Source: Gossypium raimondii (taxonomy: Eukaryota > Streptophyta > Magnoliopsida > Malvales > Malvaceae). Taken from it: a stretch of 64,000 bases of DNA. Both the position numbers and the translations under genes were made by a program. Location of the stretch: assembly GCF_025698545.1 (NCBI RefSeq), contig NC_068569.1, forward strand, positions 27,466,001-27,530,000. Reading direction: 5' to 3'. This document shows positions 50,346 through 60,791 of the stretch, piece after piece (positions within the stretch are counted from its first letter, which is position 1; each line of letters begins with the position of its first letter). The notes below the pieces were generated by a model. The model saw only the letters and a list, made by a program, of their open reading frames with translations. It was not told the origin of the DNA and ran no database searches.

Positions 50346-53286
50346 TGTAATGGCCAAAATTCAAGGTTATCGAAATAGTGGTTTCGTACTCACAAATCTG
50401 ATTTAAAGATAAATTTATTTTAATATTTTTGCATGAATATTGATATGATAGGAAAATCGTATGAAAATATAGATAGAAGAATTTTGCCGATTTAGTGGTT
50501 AGATAGAAAAAGAAATTGTTGAAGAAATTGAGTAAAAACAAGGTATCGAGACCTCAATCTCGTAAAACCAAGTCGGAAATATTTTTATCAATATTTATGA
50601 CGTGTTATTAATATGGTATTAAAATTTCGTTAGAAAATTTTAATGTTTGGGTAGTCAATTAAGTGAAAAGGACTAAATTGAAAAATGTGTAAAAGTTACT
50701 AGAAGGATTAAATAGCTCAATTGTTAAATGAGGAGGGACATAAATTGAAAATAAGCCCAAAAGGAGATATTTTGGGCAGCATAAGCTGAGAAAAATCAGG
50801 AGAATTGGTGAAATAAAGGTAAAATAAGAAAATAACAAATTTTACTAACATAAAAATGGGACCAATGGGACCAAAAGGCATAAGCTGGTTTTTCATAATT
50901 TTTTCACCAAGTGAGTTAATCCTTGCCTTTTTCTTGTAATTTTTGTGTTTCTAAGACTTTTACAACTAGGTCCTATTACTAAATTCATTAGTTTTTTATT
51001 TTATGAATGAAATTGAAAGTTTCTATGAATATTTGTTGGAATTTTATGATGAAATAGCATGAAATTTAAGCTTTAATTTATTTATGAGATGATTTTATTA
51101 GGTAATCTCAATAGAAATTGATTTGTAGGACCTAATTGTGAAAAGGTTTAGAACTAAAGGCTAGTGCTAAACTTCTAATTTCCAAAGGTTATAAAGTAGT
51201 TTAAAGTGATGAGATAAAGTGTTAATTGAGAAAAATCAGCTCAATTGAGAGGTTAATTGAGCAGGGATGAAATTATCATTTATTGAAAGCTTAGGGAAAA
51301 ATGGTAATTAACATCATGCACTAAAACAGTTTTGGACAGCAGCAGTAGTCTAACTTTGAAAAATCACCAAAAATTGTAGAGATCTAATTAGAGGATGAAT
51401 AAAATATGAAATTAAATCTTATTGAGTCTAGTTTCTTATAAAAGAAACGATGTAAGCAATGGAATTGTAAATCATGAAATATAATAGATTTTGTGAGACA
51501 AGGTCAGAATGAATTTTGGTTCCCTTGTTCTGACTTTGGAAAATCATAAAAAATTGGAGAAAAATAATTATGGGCTTAAATTTATATTTTTAAAATCCTT
51601 AATGAGTATATTTTCAAAAGAAACAAACGAGAACATCATCCGAATTCTATACAATGAGATAATTAATTTTTAGTGAAGAGGAGTCGGAACTGTCAAACAG
51701 TGAAATAGGGGAAACTTTAAAGAATAAATTGTACTTATTGGCTAAAAAAAAAATTCTAAAAATTTTATGATAAGATGATATGTGAGTCTAGTTTCTTGGA
51801 AAATTAGCAGATCTTATTTGGAGTTCTGTAGCTCAAGATATAAATAATTTAGTGACTATGACTCAGTGAGACAACTTTGAATGCACTATAAATAATAATG
51901 GAATTATAGAGAATGTTACATATGAACATGAAATGTATTAGATTAATGATTAAATTTATTTATTTAGATCCAGAAAATTCAAATATGAAGCTAGATCGAG
52001 GAAAAGAAAATGTTCGGGATTAGTAGATTTTTGTTTACGAACAAGTATCGAGGTAAGTTCGTGTAACTTGAATTATATTCTTAAATGCCTGAAATGTTTG
52101 TTATTAATGTGAATATGATTTGAATGTTCATTGTATGAAAATTGATGAAACATTGATATATTTGATAAAAAGGGGAAGAAATCCCGATTGAATGGAAGGA
52201 AAATTCGATGGATCTTTGAAAAGGAATTGACGGTAAAAAGGATCTAGCCCGGACGGGTGATCCTATCCTGATATAGCCCTCCCGAAGAATATGTGAAAAA
52301 TGGATTTAGCCCGGACGGGTAATCCGAATTAGGGTCTGAATTTAGCTTGGACTGGTAATTCAGATCCAAGCTCATTAGAGTAATTGTCGTTCCAGGGGAT
52401 TTAGCCTGGACTGGTAATCCCGACAATACTCTATGAGTTTATATTACAGGGGATTTAGCCTGGACTGATAATCCCGCTGTAAGGATGAGGTTCACGGGAG
52501 TGTGCTCCCTGAAATGGAAATGTGGGCACATGAATATGAATTAACGGACCCAGATTTGTACCCTAAAGTGTACCCCTGAAAATCCATCAAAATTCCGAGA
52601 AATTCAACGGGAGAAACATGGAAAAATAACAAGAAAATAGAAATCATGGTATTGATGAGCTCATCAATCATGGTATATATATATTATTGATACATGGAAA
52701 TTATTGAACTAACTTGAATGTTGAGTTTGCGCATGTTAAGGGAATAATGCATTGAATGGATGTATGAATGTTTATTGCATTGTATTGAAAATATAAGGTA
52801 AGTATAATTCTTGTTACATGAGCTTACTAAGTACAAAGTGCTTACCCTGTTTCCTTTTCCCTTGTTTTGTAGTGTTAAGAGCTCGGAGGTCGAATTTGGT
52901 CGGAGACGCATCACACTATCAACCTCAAGATCTCGGTATATAAAGAAACTTTATTTTGAAAATAAATGGCATGTATAAGCTAGTAAAGTAAATGTTAATG
53001 TGAAATGAATGTATGGTTAGCCATTGGTATGGCTAACAAATTTTGGTTTTGGTATGTGATGAGGTTATCATATGAATACGTTAAATCTATCTTGAAAATA
53101 TGTTAAAATGGATTGGTTGTGTTGGATTGGTCTCGGTTTAAAATTGCAAGGAAGGTTAGATACTTATAAAGGGGTTATATTGTGTTCAAAAAAAAAACTT
53201 TGGGATTTTGTGAAAAATTTATTCGGTAAAATCTAGTAATGCCTCATACCCCATTTCGGAGACGAATACGGGTAGGGAGTATTACA
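50346..53286 (-). mobile_element. Solo LTR K (2.94 kb) with perfect TSD
   Basis: The plus strand begins TGTAATGGCCAAAATTCAAG and ends GGGTAGGGAGTATTACA, so it reads on the minus strand. Flanks are TTAAA (50341-50345) and TTAAA (53287-53291). It is near-identical in layout to E. The shared segments allow direct side-by-side reading: GATCAAGGTCTCGATACCTT in E and its complement in K. It is inserted in H. Confidence 0.9.
52183..52611. repeat. Stem-enclosed hairpin array in LTR K
   Basis: Five units at about 52238-52480 of the form GGATTTAGCC(T/C)GGAC followed by (G/T)GGTAATCC. Compared with E the palindromes are less eroded (TTTAGCCCGGACGGGTAATC). The bounding arms are CCCGATTGAATGGAAGGAAA followed by ATTCGATGGA (52183-52212), against TCCATCAAAATTCCGAGAAA followed by TTCAACGGG (52583-52611). 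Confidence 0.85.
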
Positions 53287-54349
53287 TTAAATTTCACTTT
53301 TTGAAAGTTCTCTAAAATTTTACATTTTATTCAATTTAATCACTAAAACCGAAATAGCTATATCTTTCAAATTTAAGCTTCATTTTTCAATTCGATTTCA
53401 ATTGCATCCTTCTACAAACCTATACTATCAATAATTATAGAAATTCTATATCAATTTCAAAATATTTACACTTTAGTCCCTAAGTTCAAAATTAACAATT
53501 TTACTTTACAAATTAGTCCTATTACATTCTTAAGCTTCAAATCCTACCATTAAACATAAAAAACCTCAAAAATTATCAATGGAAACTTTTTAAAACTTTA
53601 AAAATTTTACGATTTAATACACGAGTTAGCTAAATTAAGTTACGAGTTAGCTAAATTAAGTTACAACGATCTTAAAAACATAAAAGTTATAAAAAATCGA
53701 ATACAAAAGACTTACCATGCAAATAGCCGAAGGTTTGAACATCTAACAATGACTTCCCTTAGTTTCTTTTAACTCCAAACAGTGGAGAAAGAAAGAAAGT
53801 GAAGATGGTCACTTTATTTTTATGTTTTATTCATTTATTATATTATATATAAATTTAATATTATAGAATAATTAATCATTAAACCGTCCACCCACATTTT
53901 AAACTAGATTAATTGTCATATTAAACCCTTGTTTCATTGTTACATAAGTCTTTTAAAAATTAAATTTTATAACAATTATCTTTTATCACTTTTACAATTT
54001 AGTCATTATACCTTAATTAGTTATTAATTTGGCGAAATTATCTATCAAAAATTCAATTTACCTATATAATAACTTTGTAAATATTTAGTAAAAACATTTA
54101 TGAGCTCAGTTTATGGAAACGAGGTTCGGACACCTCATTTTACGATTCCACTGACTTTAGGGTTAAAACATTTATATTCTAACTAAATATTCAATTAACA
54201 AATTCGTCAAACCAAAATTCAATATAATAACATAATTAAATCGTAAATAGTAATAAATAATATTTATGGACCTGATAATCGAAAAACGAGATTTTAAAAC
54301 CACCATTTCTAGCACAACTAAAAATCGGGTTATTACATGGAAGGTTACA

Positions 54350-55500
54350 TTTAAGGGGTATAGAAAGGGCTTCAACTTCCTTAGGAACATGAAGCTTAGT
54401 ATCCAAGAAATGAGAGATTCTCAAAACGGTGTTGTTTGACGATGAACTAATTTTTTTTGGCGATAAAAGAAAATTGAGATTTTCTAAAAAGTTGAAAGTC
54501 TAGGAGATTTGAACGAAGGGTTTTGTTTTTGTGATTGAAACGGGGACTACAACATTCATTATCACTACGTTTATAATTATTGGCTAAAGCACCTTGAACA
54601 TTCAATATCCATTTGAAGAAAACCATGAAAAGGATAAGATTTGGAAGGGTATTCTTATAGAAATTAAAAATAAAAACATTGACTCAAGTAAAAGGTTAAA
54701 ACCTAGCTAAACATAAAATTTATTTTATTAATGTATCATTTAAATGTATTTGACCAAAAAGTAAAGAAAATGAGGCCCTTTTATTTGCCCGTTTACCTAA
54801 TTTGCTACCATGTGTTATCCATTAATATTGTCAACCTCAAGTTCTAAAATGTTAGATGATAAAGAAATTCAGGTGCTAAAATAAATAAATTAAAAGTATA
54901 AGCATCACATTGATAATTTTATCAAAATATTAGAGAATTTTATCATAATCCCAAAAATAATTGTGAAAATAAATATATCGTACAGATAATTGCAATTTTT
55001 ATTAACTTTTATTACATGAATACTTGTGGTCATATATGATAAATAATCGAATGAAAGGATGAGTTATTAGATTTGGATGTAATAATATTTTTATATGGAA
55101 ACAATCGTGTGGAAAGAAAAAGATTAAGAACGGAAAGGTTAGACATGTGGACTATCTAAAGACCTATTTAAAGAAGAATTTTGTGTTGAATGACATTTTG
55201 GCAGATTTATTTGTTTCTCGAAGCAATGCCTTTTGTTATAGTTCCATAGGTGTTATGTATATATATAGTGGCCTTATTAGCTAAAGGTGAAGTACCAATA
55301 AGTTTGCCTTTGTCTTTGGTCTCGGCAACAAGGATCACATGACCCATTGATGCAAAAGGGGGATTAATAATCGATCTACTTGTTATACCTCCAATCCGAT
55401 TAAGGATATGTGACAAGTCAGAAGATCGCCCAAGCAGCAAAACCACCAGCAATCAATTGAAAAGTCATCTACGAGTTTCACCTCTTGGCATAACCATTCA
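54350..55500. other. Intergenic, no gene recognised
   Basis: AT-rich. A minus-strand stretch at 54424-54340 reads HFLDTKLHVPKEVEALSIPL, and one at 55452-55207 is open for 81 codons. Neither was recognised, and neither has supporting splice sites or neighbours. Confidence 0.35.
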
Positions 55501-56260
55501 AAAAGGCATGAAACTTTCAATGTCCAGACCTTTAGGCCTCCGGTAATGATGTGATGTCATTGGTCACCAAATATCATGTGGATTCAACTGCCCTATACCG
55601 TCAAGTCAAAATGAATGACAGGATCTATCTCATCATAGACATCTTCGTCCCATCGAGGACATCCATCCCACACATTCCTTAATAATGGCTAGATGGTAAG
55701 TCCAACACGTAAGTACAATCCTACACGAGACCCTTGCCTATAAGTATCTCCAGGAATGATGAAGAAAGGATCAACTCTCCAAAAGACCGTCTATATCCTG
55801 CCAACTTAGTTCCTACTCTCAGCCTTAATACTCTCCTCTCCTCCACTCTTTGTAACCTTCGACTCTCCGTCCCAATTGGATGAACCGAACTCTGTGACAA
55901 CCACTATATCCTCTTTCTTATCTCCCCTTTATTGTACCAGTATATCAATAAAATGCAAACTCTCCTGGTATCACATTCTTAGCCTTACGACATAGCTAAT
56001 GAATCTACCTGTATTTCATGATCCCCACAGTAACGATGAGCTCTTCCTCATCAATTTTGTCCAACCCAAACAACTTGTACACAGCCTCAGTCGTACCATT
56101 TAACTTCAACTCATTGGTGTTTCATTATTGCAAATTATATAAGTTTGAATCACATGATATAAAATTTGTTGAGGTGAACAACATTTTTATTACTTTTGGT
56201 AACTGTTATTTTGCTGACAAATTTCCCATTGTTCATCCTAATAAATCATAAATTTAATTT
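55500..56260 (+). mobile_element. Copia-like LTR end, PBS and gag start fragment
   Basis: 55500-55965 is less AT-rich and has a TATAAGTATCTCC promoter-like site and a CT-rich region. It ends AAACTCTCC followed by TGGTATCACATTC, which resembles a tRNA-Met primer-binding site. Downstream an open frame (56018-56251) carries MSSSSSILSNPNNLYTAS, in the style of the N-terminus of plant copia gag proteins, then becomes unrecognisable. No second LTR was found. Confidence 0.45.
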
Positions 56261-56476
56261 TCAAGTGCCAGACTATTTTGATGTTACTTGAAAATTAATT
56301 ACTATTGCCAAATTTATTGTTTTCAAAAAGTTAATTTTTCTTTTCACTGACTTTCATGAATATTTTCTGTAAAGATAAATCCCTTTGGAATTCTTTTCAC
56401 TGCCAGAATAAGCTAAAACAAATAGTTTGATAACAAAAATTAGATGATCTATTAATTATGTTTTACTTAAAGCAAT

Positions 56477-56541
56477 GGTCTATTAGTTACAGCGTCGTGA
56501 TAATAAGGCGAAGGTCGCAGCTTCGAGAATTGCATGGGCCA
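56477..56541 (+). pseudogene. Degenerate tRNA-Ile, unit 1
   Basis: It matches the intact copies but has lost most of the D arm (TATTAGTTACAGCG). The anticodon loop is changed (TGATAATAA) and the T stem is broken (GCAGCTTCGAGAATTGC). Not expected to be functional. Confidence 0.85.
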
Positions 56542-56623
56542 CTAAATATATTTTTCCATCTTTTGGGAAAACGGCAACGTTTTCTATTATTTACTAAAAC
56601 AGAATTAAGAATAAGAAATCAGC

Positions 56624-56672
56624 GGCTGTGCTAATAACGCGAAGGTCGCAGGTTCGAAACCTAGATGGGCCA
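56624..56672 (+). pseudogene. Truncated tRNA-Ile, unit 2
   Basis: The 5' acceptor strand and D arm are deleted: GGC is joined to TGTGCTAATAACGC. The anticodon arm is present, but the T stem is mispaired (GCAGG...CCTAG). Confidence 0.85.
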
Positions 56673-56756
56673 CTAAATGCAACTTCCTTTATTTTTTTGG
56701 GAAAACGGCAACGTTTTATATTATTTATTAAAACAGAATTTAGAATGAAAATCAAC

Positions 56757-56830
56757 GGCCTATTAGCTCAGCTGGTTAGAGCGTCGTGCTAATAACGCGA
56801 AGGTCGCAGGTTCGAAACCTGCATGGGCCA
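56757..56830 (+). tRNA. tRNA-Ile (anticodon AAU), unit 3
   Basis: A 74-nt cloverleaf. Acceptor GGCCTAT/ATGGGCC (one T-G pair), D stem GCTC/GAGC with box A TAGCTCAGCTGG, anticodon stem TCGTG/CGCGA (one T-G pair) with loop CTAATAA giving AAT, variable loop AGGTC, T stem GCAGG/CCTGC with box B GGTTCGAAACC, discriminator A. CCA is not encoded, as usual in eukaryotes. A T8 Pol III terminator lies at 56849-56856. No intron. Confidence 0.97.
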
Positions 56831-56911
56831 TTAAATGATTTATCTTTGTTTTTTTTGGAAAAACGGAATTTGTTTTGTTTTAAAAAATCAGAATTTAAAA
56901 ATGACAACAAA

Positions 56912-56985
56912 GGCCTATTAGCTCAGCTGGTTAGAGCGTCGTGCTAATAACGCGAAGGTCGCAGGTTCGAGACCTGCATGGGCCA
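56912..56985 (+). tRNA. tRNA-Ile (anticodon AAU), unit 4
   Basis: Same as unit 3 except for one T-loop change (TTCGAGA). All stems are intact. A T6 terminator lies at 57004-57009. Confidence 0.97.
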
Positions 56986-57065
56986 TTAGTAATTCATTTG
57001 TAGTTTTTTGGAAAAACGGAAATTGTTTTGCTTTAAAAAACAAATTTTTAAAAACTGATAAGAAA

Positions 57066-57139
57066 GGCCTATTAGCTCAGTTGGTTAGAGCGTCGTGCTA
57101 ATAACGCGAAGGTCGCAGGTTCGAGACCTGCATGGGCCA
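57066..57139 (+). tRNA. tRNA-Ile (anticodon AAU), unit 5
   Basis: Same as unit 4 with one D-loop change (GCTCAGTTGG). All stems are intact. A T9 terminator lies at 57151-57159. Confidence 0.97.
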
Positions 57140-57220
57140 TTAGTATTTCATTTTTTTTTACTTTTCGGAAAACGGCAACGTTTTTGCTTTAGAAAAAACG
57201 AATTTAAAAACTGATAAGAA

Positions 57221-57275
57221 GGCCTATTAGGTGCTAATAACGCGAAGGTCGCAGGTTCGAAACCTGTATGGGCCA
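57221..57275 (+). pseudogene. Truncated tRNA-Ile, unit 6
   Basis: GGCCTATTAG is joined directly to GTGCTAATAACGC, deleting about 19 bases of the D arm and half of the anticodon stem. The 3' half is intact (box B GGTTCGAAACC). Box A is lost, so it should not be transcribed or fold. Confidence 0.9.
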
Positions 57276-58771
57276 CTTCGGTTATTTTTTCTTCATTTCA
57301 TTTACGGCTGCTTGTATCTTTTAATGTAAACGGTGTCGTTTACCGCAGGCCCACGCTATTTTGATCGCAAACAAGTCTTATTCATATTTAATTTTAATAT
57401 TCCATTTATTTTTATATTTTAACCCTAAACCACCAAAAATTTGAAAATAATTAATGAAGTTTTGAAATTTAATAAATTTCTGTTGATATATAAAAGTATC
57501 TCTTTATTTTAAATATTTTACTATAGGACACTTATTAATCTTCTACTTCTTCTTTTTAAAATCTAAAACGGCATTAATAGTGTATTAAATAATTTTTCAT
57601 ATATCATTTATTCAATTTATTATGTTAATTAAGAGACACAAAATAAAATATCTAAATTGAAATAATAATAATTAATTAATTAATATTTCTTCTCTTAAAT
57701 TTACTACTTAGTTAACTTTGGTTTTGTCTACCTTTTACAGTATACTCAAGTTTGAGTATCTACTATTTATTGTAAGTAATTGATATTATGAAATGGAAAG
57801 GTTGCTGTTGATGGAAACAAACGACCCGATATTAATGACCTATAGCTTCTACTGTTTCAGGTAAACATGATTCGTTAGCGATTTCTTTCGAGCAAGTCCT
57901 GGCCCAGATGTTAAATTTGTAAATTAAATCTAAAAATAAAACTTAATAAATCAACATTTGTCATGTCAAATCATTAAAAATAAATCAAGAATAAAATTAA
58001 AAATGAAAGCGTACCTAAATCCATGAATTTTTTGAAGTTTTTCCCGATCTTGAGAATTTGATCTTCCAAATTAGTACACAAAAAATTCAAAAAATATTTA
58101 CTCTCTCTTTCATAAGGATGAGATATTAGAAAAATATCTTGTATATAATTCAGGGACGATAACCTTAATATTTATAACCTTGACATATTAGTTTTAATTC
58201 CTAATTAGCCCATCATTAATTAGAATTTGATTAAAACTCAATTACTAGAGTATATACACATATTTGAACCATACTTTATTTAATAATTAAATCCCAATAA
58301 AATTCTAACCAAATTAGATCACTTTTAATTTGGGCTAACCTATTATGATAGTAAATAATAACATGTAATTACCTTTATTATATATGTGATGTCCATATTT
58401 TCCAACACCGGACGTTGTTAGATCGGTAAACCTTGATAAGGAAGTCAGCCAGGCATTATGAAAAAATCATTTGTTGGAATGTTCGTGGGTTTCGGAACCC
58501 ACAAGCAAAAAAGGTCCCCATCATATGCTAGGAGAAAACAATCCCAAAGTGGTTTTCCTTATCGATACCAAGTTGAAAGATTCAAAAATGTAAAAAGAAA
58601 GGAGGTGATTTGATTTTGCTAATGGTATTGATGTTAATGCAGGTGGATCAAGTGGGAGTTTTTCAATCGAGTGGAATGAGGGTTGTTTTATTTGGCTTTG
58701 TAGCTAGCCCATCCAAATCGTCAAGATTGAGCTACAAAATCCTATAATACAAAAAGGAATAGTTATAGATC
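57276..58771. other. Intergenic, nothing recognised
   Basis: AT-rich to about 58380, then somewhat more balanced to 58770. No domain, RNA gene or transposon end was supported. Confidence 0.4.
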
Positions 58772-59450
58772 TACTATAACAAAATAGACTTTTAGCGGCG
58801 CTTTTACAAGCGCCGCAAAAAGTGCCGCTATAGACAACGCCGCTAAATTGCCGCTAAATTGCCGCTAAAAATCATGACCTATAGCGGTGCTTTTATCACA
58901 AACGCCGCTAAAGACCATGACCTTTAGCGACACTTTTATCACAAACGCCGCTATAGAACAAACCTTTAGCGGCGCTTCTCGCAAAACGCCGCTAAAAACA
59001 TAACATTTAAAAAAATTATTTTAATCAAATAATATTTATTTTTATGATAAATATTATATTATGTTTTATTTTTTAAATTTTAACTTTAAATATATTTTTA
59101 AGGATAAATAAAAAATATTATTTAAATTAAATTTTCTATGAAAATTTTATCACAAACGCTGCTAAAAACATGACCTTTAGCGGTGCTTTTGTCACAAACG
59201 CTGCTAAAGAACATGACCTTTAGCGGCGCTTTTATCACAAACGCAGCTATAGAACAAACCTTTAGCGGCGCTTCTCGCAAAAGCGCCGCTAAAAACATAA
59301 CATTTAAAAAAATATTTTAATCAAATAATATTTATTTTTATGATAAATATTATATTATGTTTTATTTTTTAAATTTTAACTTTAAATATACTTTTAAGGA
59401 TAAATAAAAAAATATTATTTAAATTAAATTTTCTATGAAAATTTTAACTT
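58772..59450. mobile_element. CACTA-like terminus with subterminal GCGGCG repeats
   Basis: The edge TACTATAACAAAATAGAC resembles the CACTACAACAAAA terminal repeat of plant En/Spm (CACTA) elements with one C-to-T change at the first base. It is followed by many TTTAGCGGCGCTTTT and AAGCGCCGCTAAA motifs in both orientations, the usual subterminal array. A unit of about 297 bp (array plus AT-rich spacer) is duplicated: CGCTAAAAACATAACATTTA ends one array at about 58990 and again at about 59287. The opposite terminus was not found in the window. Confidence 0.7.
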
Positions 59451-60213
59451 TAAAACTAAATATAAAAATTAATGAATTTAGTTTTAGAATTTAAAATAAT
59501 AAATTAATAACACAATTAAAATCCAAAAGTTAGAACTCAAGTCGTCAGAAATATTAAAGTAAAATAAAATTTAGAATCAAAACTAAAATAAATAATACAT
59601 ACGAGAAACAGACTGACTAGTTGAACCTGCCTATGACTATACACTTTGCAAGGTAATAAAAAATACAATGCATTTTCTTAATCAAGTAAATCTTGGTAAT
59701 AAAATATATAATACAATATTTACTTAATCAAGGAAATCTTGTAATGAGCCTCAGAGAAACTTTTGAGCATGGCTTCTAATTTGAACTGCAGATTTAGTGC
59801 CTACATGCTCATTATTATTGGCAGGCCCCATTCTCTTTACATAACTACAACAACTGTAATTGCAAAAACAAAACAAAACATGCTGACTTCAACAATAATG
59901 CAGCGTGTGTCAGGAAAATGTTTAAATTTAATTCAATTCTTAACTTATTCTCTGCAATACCAGGGCACAGCTAGAAGGAACTTAACTTCCCTGTAAACCT
60001 ACGAGTGATTAATTTTAAGAGTAAAAACAATTGCACATGTCAGCTCTGATAAGAGTGGAATGATCAGGATTAATAAATTAGAATCAAAATTTGCATTCGA
60101 CCTATGGCTCATGCAAACACCTTCAAGACATTGCATCTGGGTTTTTACCATTTTAGTATATCTAATGTTATATAAAATGGGGTACAACAAAGGATGAGAA
60201 AACGTACTCGTTA
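59451..60213. other. Noncoding interior between CACTA-like end and MA3 fragment
   Basis: No gene. It holds a second copy of a 29-bp segment (59812-59840) that also occurs at the end of the MA3 fragment (60211-60239). Confidence 0.5.
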
Positions 60214-60399
60214 TTATTGGCAGGCCCCATTCTCTTTACCGTTTATGGAATTGCCATAATGAAATGATGAATCCAACCATCCGATAGTCTTTGCTTTTTC
60301 AACATATGCTAGAAACTGTTTTCGGGCATCAGGCACATCAAGAGCCAAGTCATCAAGTGATTCTTCTACCCTTGAGAAACCCTTTGTCATCTGGTTCAT
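60214..60399 (-). pseudogene. MA3-domain translation factor, C-terminal fragment
   Basis: A single open stretch of 61 codons beginning at MNQMTKGFSRVEESLDDLAL and continuing DVPDARKQF, YVEKAKTIGWLDSSF, then a tail ending ENGACQ and a stop. The segment matches the end of the last MA3 repeat of plant MRF/ECIP1-like proteins (related to PDCD4), which act in translation control. The rest of the gene (several hundred residues, other MA3 repeats) is absent, so this is a gene fragment. It lies between the CACTA-like terminus and the ERMP1 fragment, on the same strand as the latter. Confidence 0.75.
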
Positions 60400-60401
60400 G
60401 G

Positions 60402-60546
60402 TTTTATATATGTTAATGGTATGGTTTCAAATCTCAACATTTATAATTTAAAATGAAGCATTGATTGTGTAATAATATTAGTAATTGAGATTTTATATAT
60501 GTTAATGGTATGGTTTCAAATCTCAACATTTATAATTTAAAATGAA
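60402..60546. repeat. 56-bp perfect direct repeat, 89 bp apart
   Basis: Copies at 60402-60457 and 60491-60546 are identical. A diverged third copy occurs at about 60655-60712. All contain GGTTTCAAATC or GAGTTCAAATA, close to a Pol III box B, so they may be pieces of a tRNA-derived SINE. Confidence 0.85.
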
Positions 60547-60791
60547 AAAAGACAAAAGAATTCTTGTAATAATATAAGTTTTTTCTCTAACCAACTCAAT
60601 GTACAATTGACACTAATTCAGTGAGGTGAAACATTTGCTGCAGTGGCAAAGTTGAGATTTTATATATGCTAATGTCATGAGTTCAAATATCAACATGTAT
60701 AAAATAAAATAAAAATAGTTTTATTTGAAATGTAAAAAGACAAAAAGTACTCTTGTATGAATGTAAAATATATAAAAGAATGAAGTAAAAC

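Larger units (their letters stand above)
46408..54337 (+). mobile_element. LTR H, inserted 7 bp from the end of LTR J and split by K
   Basis: It begins TGTAACACCCCTCACCTAAC and ends AAAATCGGGTTATTACA. Flanks TGGGG (46403-46407) and TGGAA (54338-54342) would be a decayed target duplication. This is accepted because TGGAA plus GGTTACA then completes the terminus of J. Without K it is about 4.98 kb, too long for its class, and a second insertion of about 1.6 kb (roughly 47797-49440) is suspected. It has a CACGGCC island at about 46650-46930 and a small TTGCTAACACTAGCTT array at 49764-49832. Confidence 0.65.
32627..54349 (-). mobile_element. LTR J, old minus-strand LTR hosting four insertions
   Basis: The host sequence survives in pieces: about 32627-33919, 37052-37076, 43067-43203, 45872-46407 and 54338-54349. 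Its outer end on the minus strand reads TGTTACA (54349-54343) joined, across insertion H, to CCCCATACCTGACCCGATCG (from 46407 leftwards), the usual start of a cotton-type gypsy LTR. It is recognised as one element because removing E, F, D and H with one copy of each target duplication gives continuous text. The piece at 46098-46190 has repeated CATCGCGACG motifs. The left limit is uncertain; 32627 is only the first TGTAAT after the inverted repeat, and no matching TTTAA target copy was found there. Confidence 0.55.
56477..57275 (+). repeat. Tandem tRNA-Ile array, period about 155 bp
   Basis: Unit starts at 56477, 56624, 56757, 56912, 57066 and 57221. The last three steps are 155, 154 and 155 bases; the first ones are shorter because of the internal deletions. 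Spacers are homologous: GGAAAACGGCAACGTTTT and AAAACAGAATTTA-like text recur between units, so the spacer was duplicated along with the tRNA. Confidence 0.95.
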
